Assembly (NCBI GenBank): GCA_017408825.1
Contig: JAFQTX010000035.1
Coordinates: 47,656-111,655 of the forward strand
Direction of reading: 5' to 3'
DNA length: 64,000 nucleotides
Origin: Alistipes sp.
Lineage (GTDB): Bacteria > Bacteroidota > Bacteroidia > Bacteroidales > Rikenellaceae
In this document: positions 55,163-63,668 of the stretch, in pieces
Layout: each line of letters opens with the position of its first letter
Numbering within the stretch: the stretch's first letter is position 1
Position numbers and translations under genes: made by a program
The notes under the pieces: generated by a model
What the model saw: the letters and a program-made list of their open reading frames with translations, nothing else
The model's database searches: none
What the model was told of the DNA's origin: nothing

Positions 55163-55294
55163 TGCGTTCTGTATGGTGTATTGAGAGCTGAGAATTAGAG
55201 AGATGTGGTTAAAACGTGATGAGCGTAACACGCCATACACACACTAATGGTTTGATAATCAATTATTTATAAATATTATTAGTTAAGGTTAATT

Positions 55295-55426
55295 ATGAAC
55301 AAAAAATCAATCTTTGAGGAGTATGTAGCTCCTGAGATGGAGGTCATCTCAGCTGTTGTTGAGGCTGGCTTCGATTTGTCATCTGTCATTGATGATGCAC
55401 CAGAGGACAACTATGGTGAATTCTAA
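55295..55426 (+). CDS. 43-residue acidic peptide upstream of a fimbrillin-like gene
   Basis: The peptide begins MNKKSIFEEYVAPEMEVISA and ends DNYGEF. It has no signal peptide; the second half is acidic (DDAPEDNYGEF). The arrangement Lys-rich start, Y.APEMEVI, EAGFDLSS, acidic tail recalls short orphan peptides that often occur near surface-protein genes in Bacteroidales (recollection, not a search). The gene has a good promoter, the reading frame is clean, and the stop is 11 bp before the lipoprotein ATG. Function unknown; it may be a leader or a secreted-peptide precursor. Confidence 0.7.
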   Translation: MNKKSIFEEYVAPEMEVISAVVEAGFDLSSVIDDAPEDNYGEF

Positions 55427-55437
55427 AAACTATTGCA

Positions 55438-57030
55438 ATGATGAAAAATTTGTTTAAGAATTTGATGCTCGTTGCAGTAGCTGCAATGGCATTTACGGCT
55501 TGTACCGAGACCAACGAGGAGGTTAACGCCGTAGCAAAGAAGACAGTTATCAGCGGTGTTGCTGTTATCGACACTGACGACACCCGTTCGGGCTTTACCG
55601 GCAAGGAGGGCGATGTTTACAAGTCAGCTTGGGATGGCGATGAGAATATTAAAGTCTTCGGCGATAATGGCGAGGAGGTTGTAACAACAATCGACGCAGA
55701 TGGTAAGTTCACCGCTGAGTTCAACCAGGCACCAAGTTTTATTACTGTTTGCTCACCTGCCGAGGCTTGGACAAGTCAGTATTCTTGCTCTATTGCCACT
55801 GAGCAGACTCCACGTGCTAACTCTGTAGACCCTGCAGTACACGTGCTTCAGAGCCAGTCAACTCAGGTTGTAGACGGTAGTGCATCTATATTAGTGAGCC
55901 CTCAGAATGGCTGCTATGGTAAGATGACTATTAATGTTGCAGATGCTGAGATTGAGCAGGTTAAGCTTGACCTTAAGGGTTTGAAATATCACTCTTCTGA
56001 GGACAGCTTGTCATATACTCTTAATGCCACAACAGATATTGTGGATAACACATTCTGGTTTGCAATCGAAGCTCCTATGACTGTTCAGGAGTTTACCGTA
56101 ACAGCATATTGCGCTGGTGATAAGACTCTCACCAAGACTGTAACCATCCCTGATGGCCGCAATCTAAAGTTTGAGTGGGGCCACGTTTCTACATTCTCAG
56201 TTTCTAACCTTGTGGAAGCAGCACCTGCATTTACAGTGGACTACCAGTATGCAACACTCTCATGGAATAATACTTATAGCCGTTTTGAGCTTACTGGTAA
56301 TGGCTATAATGTAACTCAGTTCTATTTAAATAGCAGCGATGCACCTAATAATAACTCAATAAAGCCTGGAGCATACACATATGCTGGCAATACCGTATCA
56401 AATCCTGCTGTAGGTACATTTAGTCTTAGACACATTCTCGGTAGCGGTTCTGGAAGTTCTCATTATGTTAATGATGCTTCTATGTCTGTTACAATTGAAG
56501 ATGGGCAGTATTGTATTGTAATAACCATAATTAGCGCTGGCAACGGAAATATTGTTGGTAAGACATTTGGCTACAAGGGTTTGCCCGATGGTTTCGTTCT
56601 CCCAAGCGAGGGTGGCGATAGTGGCGATGATAACACTGGCGACGGTGGTGAGGAAGACGGTTTTATTCAGATGACTAAGCTTTACTATGATTCTTCTGCT
56701 CTTAATATACATAACTTCGTTATGTTAGATGCAGATGGAAGCAATAAGATTACTATATCGTTGAACAAGTATGATGCACTTCAGACTTGGATTCCAGTAT
56801 ATGAGTATACCTCTAACTCACTTTCGGTTGTGAATGGTAATTCAGGATACTGTTCATTGCAGTATGACACAGCAAAAATCAATGGCACTTCTTACCAGTT
56901 GAATGCAACTGGTCATACATTGAAGGTTCTCTCTTCTTCAAATGGTGGAAACCATGAGATTGAATTGTATGTCGTAACTAGTGGTGGTGACGAGTACAAG
57001 TTTAAATTCTCAGGTAATCTTGGCTTGTAA
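55438..57030 (+). CDS. Fimbrillin-like surface lipoprotein
   Basis: 530 residues. Lipoprotein signal ending MAFTAC (Cys22); ATG at 55438 or 55441. The first 260 residues resemble fimbrillin family N-terminal domains: TRSGFTGKEGDVYKSAWDGD followed by ENIKVFG, a strand-rich core and PDGRNLKFEWGHVSTF. The second part is two beta-rich segments split by a Gly/Asp-rich linker (GGDSGDDNTGDGGEEDG, about 394-410). Could be a fimbrial subunit or a fimbrillin-derived surface lipoprotein; no assembly genes are nearby. Confidence 0.68.
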   Translation: MMKNLFKNLMLVAVAAMAFTACTETNEEVNAVAKKTVISGVAVIDTDDTRSGFTGKEGDVYKSAWDGDENIKVFGDNGEEVVTTIDADGKFTAEFNQAPSFITVCSPAEAWTSQYSCSIATEQTPRANSVDPAVHVLQSQSTQVVDGSASILVSPQNGCYGKMTINVADAEIEQVKLDLKGLKYHSSEDSLSYTLNATTDIVDNTFWFAIEAPMTVQEFTVTAYCAGDKTLTKTVTIPDGRNLKFEWGHVSTFSVSNLVEAAPAFTVDYQYATLSWNNTYSRFELTGNGYNVTQFYLNSSDAPNNNSIKPGAYTYAGNTVSNPAVGTFSLRHILGSGSGSSHYVNDASMSVTIEDGQYCIVITIISAGNGNIVGKTFGYKGLPDGFVLPSEGGDSGDDNTGDGGEEDGFIQMTKLYYDSSALNIHNFVMLDADGSNKITISLNKYDALQTWIPVYEYTSNSLSVVNGNSGYCSLQYDTAKINGTSYQLNATGHTLKVLSSSNGGNHEIELYVVTSGGDEYKFKFSGNLGL

Positions 57031-57059
57031 GAGTTGATATAATAAGCATATTCCTTTTT

Positions 57060-57093
57060 CGGAGCTTCCCTTTCGGGAGGCTCCGATTTTTTT
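57060..57093 (+). terminator. Terminator after the fimbrillin-like gene
   Basis: CGGAGCTTCCC pairs with GGGAGGCTCCG, followed by ATTTTTTT. An almost identical hairpin recurs at 58737-58769. Confidence 0.9.
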
Positions 57094-58112
57094 GATGATT
57101 GATAATTAAGACAATTGAGACCTTTAAGACAATTAAGACCTTTAAGACGGTTGCGGACAACGATGATACCCGACCTCGTAATGGTCCTAATGGTCTTAAT
57201 GGTCCTAATGGTCTTAATGGTCCTAATGGTATTAACGATCCTAACGGTCCTAAAAAAATAAGACCTGTGAGACCTTTAAGACAATTAAGACGGTCACGGA
57301 CAACGGTGATACCCGACCTCGTAATGGTCCTAATGGTCTTAACGATCCTAACGGTCCTAAAAAAATTGAGACCTTTAAGACCAATAAGACAATTAAGACG
57401 GTCACGGACAACGGTGATACCCGACCTCGTAATGGTCCTAATGGTCTTAACGATCCTAACGGTCCTAAAAAAAATTGAGACCTTTAAGACAATTATGACG
57501 GCCACGGACAACGGTGATACCCGACCTCGTAATGGTCTCAATGGTCTTAACGATCCTAACGGTCCTAAAAAAAATTGAGACCTGCGAGACCTTTAAGACA
57601 ATTAAGACGGCCACGGACAACGCTGTGATACCCGACCTCGTAATGATCCTAATGGTCTTAACGATCCTAATGGTCCTAAAAAAAATAAGACCTGTGAGAC
57701 CTTTAAGACAATTAAGATGGTCACGGACAACGGTGTGATACCCGACCTCGTAATAGTCTTAATGGTCTTAACGATCCTAACGGTCCTAAAAAAATTGAGA
57801 CCTTTAAGACAATTAAGACGGCCACGGACAACGATGATACCCGACATCGTAATGGTCTTAATGGTCTTAACGATCCTAACGGTCCTAAAAAATAAGACCA
57901 TTGAGACCTGTGAGACAATTAAGATGGTCACAGACAACGTGTGATACCCAACCTCGTAATGGTCCTAATGGTCTTAATGGTCTTAACGATCCTAACGGTC
58001 CTAAAAAAATTGAGACCTTTAAGACAATTAAGATGGTCACGGACAACGTGTGATGCCCAACCTCGTAATGGTCCTAACGGTCTTAATGGTCCTAACGGTC
58101 CTAAAAAAATCA
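57094..58112 (+). repeat. Tandem array of nine 9-mer hairpin units
   Basis: Nine units of about 100-140 bp. Each has a left arm of 9-mers (AAGACCTTT, AAGACAATT), a nearly constant core (CGGACAACG followed by GATACCCGACCTCG), a right arm of complementary 9-mers (TAATGGTCC, TTAACGATCC, TAACGGTCC) and an A-run. Each unit can fold into one long hairpin. The first unit has an extended right arm of at least eight 9-mers. Because the period is nine, reading frames stay open through the array and give (MVL)n or (GPL)n peptides; these are not taken as genes. Confidence 0.9.
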
Positions 58113-58132
58113 ATAAAAAATCAATAAAAAAC

Positions 58133-58163
58133 TTGCAACAAAAGCCAATTATAGCTATCTTCG
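58133..58163 (+). promoter_or_regulatory. Possible promoter for the four-helix-bundle gene
   Basis: TTG (58133-58135) and TATCTTCG (58156-58163, one mismatch to TAnnTTTG), spacer 20 bp, 16 bp before the ATG. Confidence 0.45.
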
Positions 58164-58179
58164 TGGAAAATAGCACATT

Positions 58180-58725
58180 ATGTCACCCAACAACATAAAC
58201 CTCAACTCAAACTATCACAAGCTACTATGCTACCAAAAGAGTGTGGTGGTATACGACCTCACATACCACTTTTGCAGTCGCTTTATCGACAAGCACGACC
58301 GCACCTACGACCAGATGATACAGGCGGCACGCTCCGGCAAGCAGAACATCGTTGAGGGTTATGGCGATTTGGCAACATCCAAAGAGATGGGCATAAAGCT
58401 ATTCAACGTAGCACGTGCCAGCCTAATGGAGCTTGCCGAAGATTACAGCGACTACCTACGTGTGCGAGGGCTACGACGCTGGGAGAGTAACTCGCAAGAG
58501 ATGGCGACAATGACCCAATTGGGAGCGACGCATAACGACCCACAATACTTTGTATCCTTAGCAGAGAACCGTTCGGATGAAATCATCGCCAACATGGCAT
58601 TAGTGCTTATCAGGCAGGCACAGAGCCTACTCTGCAAATATGTAGACAAGGTAAGCGAGAACTTTGCCACAGAGGGTGGCTTTCGTGAGCAGATGACCTC
58701 CATAAGGCTCAAAAACCGTCAATAA
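58180..58725 (+). CDS. Four-helix-bundle protein (rRNA intervening-sequence protein family)
   Basis: 181 residues, all helical. The pattern LLCYQKSVVVYDLTYHFCSR, then DQMIQAARSGKQNIVEGYGD and FNVARASLMELAEDYSDYLR, is characteristic of the four-helix-bundle family first seen inside 23S rRNA intervening sequences and found in many Bacteroidetes. Biochemical role unknown. It sits between the nine-unit array and a single further unit, and is followed by a near-duplicate of the terminator that precedes the array. Confidence 0.85.
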   Translation: MSPNNINLNSNYHKLLCYQKSVVVYDLTYHFCSRFIDKHDRTYDQMIQAARSGKQNIVEGYGDLATSKEMGIKLFNVARASLMELAEDYSDYLRVRGLRRWESNSQEMATMTQLGATHNDPQYFVSLAENRSDEIIANMALVLIRQAQSLLCKYVDKVSENFATEGGFREQMTSIRLKNRQ

Positions 58726-58736
58726 CACTCTACATC

Positions 58737-58769
58737 GGAGCTTTCCTTGCGGGAGGCTCCGATTTTTTT
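58737..58769 (+). terminator. Terminator after the four-helix-bundle gene
   Basis: CGGAGCTTTCC and GGGAGGCTCCG, then a T-run. It and the following TGATGATTGATAATT match the sequence at 57060-57110. Confidence 0.88.
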
Positions 58770-58774
58770 TGATG

Positions 58775-58890
58775 ATTGATAATTGAGACCATTGGGACAA
58801 TTAAGACCTTTAAGACAATTAAGACGGTCACGGACAACGGTGTGACGCCCGACCTCGTAATGGTCCTAATGGTCCTAACTGTCTTAAAAA
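58775..58890 (+). repeat. Single 9-mer hairpin unit
   Basis: Left arm AAGACCTTTAAGACAATTAA, core CGGACAACGGTGTGACGCCC, right arm TAATGGTCCTAATGGTCC, and an A-run. Same family as the array upstream. Confidence 0.8.
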
Positions 58891-58902
58891 ATCTCACAAA
58901 AG

Positions 58903-58932
58903 TTGCAATTTGCATAAATTGTTATATATTTG
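58903..58932 (+). promoter_or_regulatory. Promoter for the 59-63.5-kb lipoprotein cluster
   Basis: TTG (58903-58905) and TATATTTG (58925-58932), spacer 19 bp. A short hairpin AGATGC/GCATCT follows at about 58952-58966. Confidence 0.65.
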
Positions 58933-59010
58933 TATCGTGAAAAGATTTTTTAGATGCAAGGCATCTACAAAATAGAGTATAAGAGAGCACAAAAAATAGA
59001 CAATACAACA

Positions 59011-60456
59011 ATGAAAAAGCTACTACTTGCACTTTTGATGCTGCCACTGCTGACGATAGCATGCAGCAAGGAGCAGACACCTGCCCAATCACCCGAGCCC
59101 CACGAACTTACACTTACCTCGGACTCTGAGGTGAGTTTCGCAGCCGAGGGTGGCACGGGCACTATCTCGTTTACATACACCCCCGCCAAGGAGGGGGACT
59201 CCGGCCAGGAGATTACAGCCACACGTATGCTATCAATAAGCTGCGATGCCGAGTGGATAGAGATCGCCGAGGAGGTGGAGATTATGTTAAGCACAATAAA
59301 CTATGACGTAGCCGAGAACACAACCACAGAGCCCCGCACAGCAGTGATCAACGCTACGTACGAGGAGCTATCGTTCAGCGTGACAATAGAGCAGGCTGCA
59401 GCAACCAGCACCCCTGAGCCCGAGCCATCATACGAGGGTTGGGGCATCGTAGGCACAGTAAACGACTGGGATATCTCTAAGGCGATAGTAATGGACGAGG
59501 CCAACGGATACTATGTGGCTAAGGCCGTAGAGCTTACTACAACCGACAAGATTAAGTTTGTGAAAGATGGCGACAATGCCGTAAATCGTGGTGGCAACGG
59601 CCAGCCTGCCGACCCCGACTACTTCTACGCAGCACAGTCGTGGGGCAGCGACATACACGTTAGCCAGGCAGGAACTTTCGACATATACCTCAACGCCAAG
59701 GAGGATACATACTACATCATGACACAGGGCAAGAGCCCCGCAGAGGCACTTGAGCCTCTCGCACCAGGCGAAGAGCTATACGAGGTATACGGCAACTTTG
59801 AGGGCGAGAAAGCACGCCTCATCGCCGAGAAGAGGTATATGGTGGCCAAGGCGATTAAGTTCAGCAGCACGACTGCCGAGTTTGACATCAGACTAAACAA
59901 GAACGAGAGAGTATTTGGTGCTAAGCAGGATGCCACATATAGCGTGGAGGAGATGATCAGCACTGCTGAGAGCGACATAAAGATCAAGGTTGAGGTAGAG
60001 AGCGGCATCGAGTACGACATCTATTACCGTGCAGACCTCTCTTGCGTATGGCTAATGCCACAGGGCGCAAAACCATTCATATGGAACGAGGCAACAGGCG
60101 TAGCCTTCAGCAGCACAAACTTTGCGATCAACCTCAGGGGTGAGGGCCTTGAGCTCTTCTTCGACTTCTACTGCGGCGTGGATGCCACAAACAACATAAT
60201 CCCAGAGGCAACATACTACGTGGACAACGAGGATGACGGCGGCTATAACTTTAACCTCGACAACGAGTACGACATGCGCATCGAGGGCTTTAAGACTAAG
60301 CTAAAGAGCGGTACAATGGTAGTAAAGCATATCTCAGGAGGCTACGACATCACAGTAGATGTCGAGAGCATCCACAACCACGTGGTAAAGGTGCGCTACA
60401 CAGGTCCTATCGAGGAGATTGACATAATGGGCAGACCTATCACAAACCCTGAATAA
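59011..60456 (+). CDS. BACON lipoprotein with SusE/SusF-like domain
   Basis: 481 residues from the ATG at 59011, which gives the signal MKKLLLALLMLPLLTIAC (Cys18); an earlier in-frame ATG at 58954 would place a hydrophilic tail before the signal. Residues about 30-125 are BACON (VSFAAEGGTGTISFTY; ISCDAEWIEIAEE). Residues about 135-245 resemble the starch-binding modules of SusE/SusF (WGIVGTVNDWDISKAIVMDE; DKIKFVKDG; AGTFDIYLNAKEDTYYIMTQ). The remainder is beta-rich. Probably binds glycans at the cell surface; no glycoside hydrolase or SusC/D pair is nearby. Confidence 0.78.
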   Translation: MKKLLLALLMLPLLTIACSKEQTPAQSPEPHELTLTSDSEVSFAAEGGTGTISFTYTPAKEGDSGQEITATRMLSISCDAEWIEIAEEVEIMLSTINYDVAENTTTEPRTAVINATYEELSFSVTIEQAAATSTPEPEPSYEGWGIVGTVNDWDISKAIVMDEANGYYVAKAVELTTTDKIKFVKDGDNAVNRGGNGQPADPDYFYAAQSWGSDIHVSQAGTFDIYLNAKEDTYYIMTQGKSPAEALEPLAPGEELYEVYGNFEGEKARLIAEKRYMVAKAIKFSSTTAEFDIRLNKNERVFGAKQDATYSVEEMISTAESDIKIKVEVESGIEYDIYYRADLSCVWLMPQGAKPFIWNEATGVAFSSTNFAINLRGEGLELFFDFYCGVDATNNIIPEATYYVDNEDDGGYNFNLDNEYDMRIEGFKTKLKSGTMVVKHISGGYDITVDVESIHNHVVKVRYTGPIEEIDIMGRPITNPE

Positions 60457-60477
60457 CCTAACTACAAATAATTAAAT

Positions 60478-62145
60478 ATGAGACGACTGTTTGCACCTCT
60501 TAGCCTCGTAGGCCTGATGCTCGCAGCATGTGAGCCTACCGAGCAAGTAACACCCAATGAGACTCTCACGCCTGAGATTACGGTAACACCCTCGGGCATT
60601 GTCACCATGCCCGCAGCTGGTGGCGACGTGGAGCTTAGCTACTTAGTTCTTAACCCCACCGAAGGCGTAGAGCTTGAGGCTACGACCGATAGCGAGTGGA
60701 TCACCAACCTCGTTGTGGGCGAGAAGCTCACATTCAGCGTGGGACGCAACCATGATGACGCTCAGCGCATAGGCATAGTCACCCTACACTACGCTGGTGC
60801 CGAGGACCTATCAATAGCTGTACAGCAGAATGAAGCACTCGCCTCAGGTGATGTGCGCCTATCAATAACCTCAGAGCGTAAGACCATATTCGAGGCTACG
60901 GGAGGTAGCGGCAAGATAACATATATGCTCGAGTGCGACGAGGAGGGTGCTACACCTGAAGTAACGTCAGATGTCGAGTGGATCACGATAGACTCCGTAG
61001 AGGCGGGTAGTGTGAACTATACCGTTGCCCGTAGCATCGTCGAGGAGCGTCGCACGGGCCACATAACACTATCATACTCAGGCAAGAGCGCCGAGGCAAC
61101 AATAGAGCAGAAGGCCGCAGAGCTACTTCCGATACTTACGGCCAACAGCACATCGATACGTTGTGGCGAGAGCATCACATTCAGCGTGACATATGCCGAC
61201 GAGGATGTAACCGCCGAGGCAACCATCTACGACTACTACATCAAGAGCGAGGTTACAAACCCATACACCCCTACGGAGGTGGCTGAGCGTGTGTTCTACG
61301 CTACGTACAACAACCGCACATCGAAGGTGCTCACCGTAAACGTAGTGCCAGAGTACACCCCTAACCTCCCAGAGGATACAAATCCCGAGAGCTACGATTT
61401 CAACCAGCGACTGCTAATCGTCGATCACACAGGTGTGGGCTGTGGCTACTGCCCAAATATGAAGGCTGCACTTAAGGCGTTGGAGGAGAACGTGGAGTAT
61501 GCCCATAAGTTCAACATCGTCTATGCCTACTCATTCAGCCAAAGTGAAGTATGCTACTCATCGGCATCTAACACCTTCTGGAACTACTATAAAGAGGTGT
61601 GTAGCACAAGCTATATGCCTCTTACGGGTTACCCCAGCGCAACGTTCAACTACTGTCGAAACTTTGCCGCAGCACCAGGCCATATGCAATCTAAGATTGA
61701 TGAGTATTGGGAGGAGAACCCCTCGGCCTCGGTGGCCCTCGCAGCAACAATCAATGATGGCAAATATACTGTGAACGTGGAGGTTAAGAGCGCCGTAGCG
61801 CAGAACATACACCTCGCACTATGGGTACTCGAGGATGACATCTACGCCAAGCAGTCGGGAGGCTACGAGGAGTGGATGAACAACCACCATAGCGTATTGC
61901 GTGACTGCCTCACAGGGGCATCAAAGAGCGACATCTCAGGCATAGACTTTGGCTACGTCCAGGCTGGCAGCACAATGAGCCGAGTATATCAGTTCGACCT
62001 CTTTGAGGCTGCAAAGTGGAATAGCGACAACTTCAAGCTCATAGCCGTAATATCATCGCCTAACGGGGAGTTTGACAACAGCTACGAGGTTATCGACACT
62101 GCGATGTGCGAGATTGACGGTACCGCAGCGCACGACTATAGATAG
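60478..62145 (+). CDS. Lipoprotein with two BACON domains and an Omp28-like thioredoxin-fold domain
   Basis: 555 residues. Lipobox MLAAC (Cys18). Two BACON domains (about 30-120: LEATTDSEWITNL; and 125-215: TPEVTSDVEWITID), an Ig-like segment (about 216-295) and a C-terminal Omp28-type domain (about 305-555) with LIVDHTGVGCGYCPNMK, where CGYC is a thioredoxin-like CxxC, and YPSATFNYCRNF (cis-Pro region). Omp28 relatives are outer-membrane or surface proteins. The CxxC suggests redox or structural disulfide activity outside the cell. 21 bp downstream of the previous gene. Confidence 0.82.
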   Translation: MRRLFAPLSLVGLMLAACEPTEQVTPNETLTPEITVTPSGIVTMPAAGGDVELSYLVLNPTEGVELEATTDSEWITNLVVGEKLTFSVGRNHDDAQRIGIVTLHYAGAEDLSIAVQQNEALASGDVRLSITSERKTIFEATGGSGKITYMLECDEEGATPEVTSDVEWITIDSVEAGSVNYTVARSIVEERRTGHITLSYSGKSAEATIEQKAAELLPILTANSTSIRCGESITFSVTYADEDVTAEATIYDYYIKSEVTNPYTPTEVAERVFYATYNNRTSKVLTVNVVPEYTPNLPEDTNPESYDFNQRLLIVDHTGVGCGYCPNMKAALKALEENVEYAHKFNIVYAYSFSQSEVCYSSASNTFWNYYKEVCSTSYMPLTGYPSATFNYCRNFAAAPGHMQSKIDEYWEENPSASVALAATINDGKYTVNVEVKSAVAQNIHLALWVLEDDIYAKQSGGYEEWMNNHHSVLRDCLTGASKSDISGIDFGYVQAGSTMSRVYQFDLFEAAKWNSDNFKLIAVISSPNGEFDNSYEVIDTAMCEIDGTAAHDYR

Positions 62146-62178
62146 ACAATCTAAAACCTTAAAACATAACGACCTATA

Positions 62179-63507
62179 ATGAGAAAACTTTTTGCACTTG
62201 TGGCTCTTGCGGCGTTAGCATTTAGCGCCTGCGAGCAAGACACCAATGAGGTAAACTACGACAACCTCAAGATTAAGCTGACATCTGATTCGGTGATGAA
62301 CTTTGAGCTAAATGGCGGCGAGGGCGTCATCACCTACGACTTTGAGGATAGCAGCGAGGCTACACGCTCTAAACCCAAGTTCCCTACCCCTGAAGCAGCA
62401 ACTGCCGTAGAGTGGATTACCGACATTGCGGTACACCCTACCGATTTGGAGGTAACATTCAACGTAGCAGCCAACACAGGTAATGCTCGTGAGGCAACTA
62501 TCAAGGTATGGTATGATGATCATAGCTTTATGGTAATGGTAAAGCAGGCTGGCACAGCATCTTACGACCAGACATTCACAGCCACACACGTCGGTGGTAC
62601 ATATTATGGCAAGGTGCAGACACGTGGCTTCGACTACTTCATCATCCTCTCAAACATGCAGCCAGAGGCTATCTCTACGGTGCCTTACGGAGCTTGCGAG
62701 TACCGCTTCGACATCTACTCGGAGCGTGGCGCAGCATTCGATACTGAGCGCCGTGTGCCCGTAGGAACCTATACCCTCGACCACCAGCGCACCGGCGAGC
62801 CAGGTACTATTGATGCATACCAGGATTGCAGCTATATGTACGACAATCGTGAGTTGGCCCGAAACGAGGCCTTCAAGAGCGGCACGCTCACCGTAACCGA
62901 GGATAGCATCATTGCCGATGTAGTACTCTTCAATGGCGAGGTTCACCACATTGAGTATCACGGCGACTGCATCATGGAGGACTATACAGAGCCTACATAT
63001 GCCGACGTACACCCCGTAAGCCAGTATACCTCGGATATCGAGTTTAATGTTACAGGTGGCGAGCTTATGCCTATATATCGTGGCAACTGGTACGACTCAG
63101 AGAGCGATGTATGGTTTGTGCATATGATCGAGCAGCGCAACGGATTTAGTGGTGTGTACCTTCTCTTCGACCTCTTAGTGCCTCGCTCTAATGGCGGTTT
63201 CGAGAACAAGGATGGCTTCGTGGGCGAGTACTCGTTGCTCGATCCTAAGGCAGAGTCGTGGGACTACACATTCCCAGCAGGACGTCTACGTGACGACTCG
63301 TTGCAGCTCCACGCATGGTATGCAAAGTGCGTAAATGGTCAGGTAGATATGTCACAGGCGGCACCTATCACAGCTGGTAGCATCAAAGTTGAGAAGGATG
63401 GCGACGATTATGTTCTTACTATTGATGGCAAGGATGACAACGGTAACAACATCAAGGGCACGTTCCGAGGCAAGGCCAACGACTACAGCAACCAGGCTCA
63501 CGACTAA
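62179..63507 (+). CDS. BACON-domain surface lipoprotein
   Basis: 442 residues. Lipobox AFSAC (Cys18). BACON at about 25-130 (MNFELNGGEGVITYDF; AVEWITDIAVHP; NVAANTGNAREATIKVWYDD), then the shared module (GTYYGKVQTRGFDYFIILSN; CEYRFDIYSERG) and the C-terminal module (HAWYAKCVNGQVDMSQAAP; DDNGNNIKGTFRG). Same three-part layout as the genes at 42.0 and 44.7 kb. Last gene of the cluster, 33 bp after the Omp28-like gene, and ends in a terminator. Confidence 0.8.
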   Translation: MRKLFALVALAALAFSACEQDTNEVNYDNLKIKLTSDSVMNFELNGGEGVITYDFEDSSEATRSKPKFPTPEAATAVEWITDIAVHPTDLEVTFNVAANTGNAREATIKVWYDDHSFMVMVKQAGTASYDQTFTATHVGGTYYGKVQTRGFDYFIILSNMQPEAISTVPYGACEYRFDIYSERGAAFDTERRVPVGTYTLDHQRTGEPGTIDAYQDCSYMYDNRELARNEAFKSGTLTVTEDSIIADVVLFNGEVHHIEYHGDCIMEDYTEPTYADVHPVSQYTSDIEFNVTGGELMPIYRGNWYDSESDVWFVHMIEQRNGFSGVYLLFDLLVPRSNGGFENKDGFVGEYSLLDPKAESWDYTFPAGRLRDDSLQLHAWYAKCVNGQVDMSQAAPITAGSIKVEKDGDDYVLTIDGKDDNGNNIKGTFRGKANDYSNQAHD

Positions 63508-63529
63508 TACTCTATAAAACCCGTAATTT

Positions 63530-63561
63530 AAGGCGTTTCGTACAGTGCGGAACGCCTTTTT
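63530..63561 (+). terminator. Terminator after the lipoprotein cluster
   Basis: AAGGCGTTTCG (63530-63540) and CGGAACGCCTTTTT (63548-63561). Confidence 0.88.
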
Positions 63562-63641
63562 CGTATCGTGATGATGCCTATATCGCAATATTCTCTCGAA
63601 ACTATTATCACGCGGAGTGCCGGTTTGCTTATTTTTTTGCT

Positions 63642-63649
63642 TATCTTTG
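63642..63649 (+). promoter_or_regulatory. Promoter -7 box for the gene cut by the right edge
   Basis: TATCTTTG, 19 bp before the ATG at 63669; the upstream TTTG is only 14 bp away, so the -33 match is poor. Confidence 0.55.
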
Positions 63650-63668
63650 CAAAAAGACTTTTACTCAT

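Noticed and set aside
54991-55191. 66-codon plus-strand gene before the small peptide gene
   Set aside because: It contains the valS -33 element and the promoter of the next unit; a stretch of regulatory DNA read by chance.
55438-57030. BACON domain in the fimbrillin-like lipoprotein
   Set aside because: The characteristic W.-I/V plus NxGxxR pattern of BACON is missing; the N-terminal half fits fimbrillin-type domains better.
57002-57944. Proteins with (GPL)n, (RPL)n or (MVL)n repeats encoded across the array on either strand
   Set aside because: A 9-nt period keeps frames open automatically. The peptides have no plausible start context, and frames overlap on both strands.
57094-58112. CRISPR array
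   Set aside because: Units of about 100-140 bp are repetitive along their whole length, with no unique spacers of constant size, and no cas genes are present.
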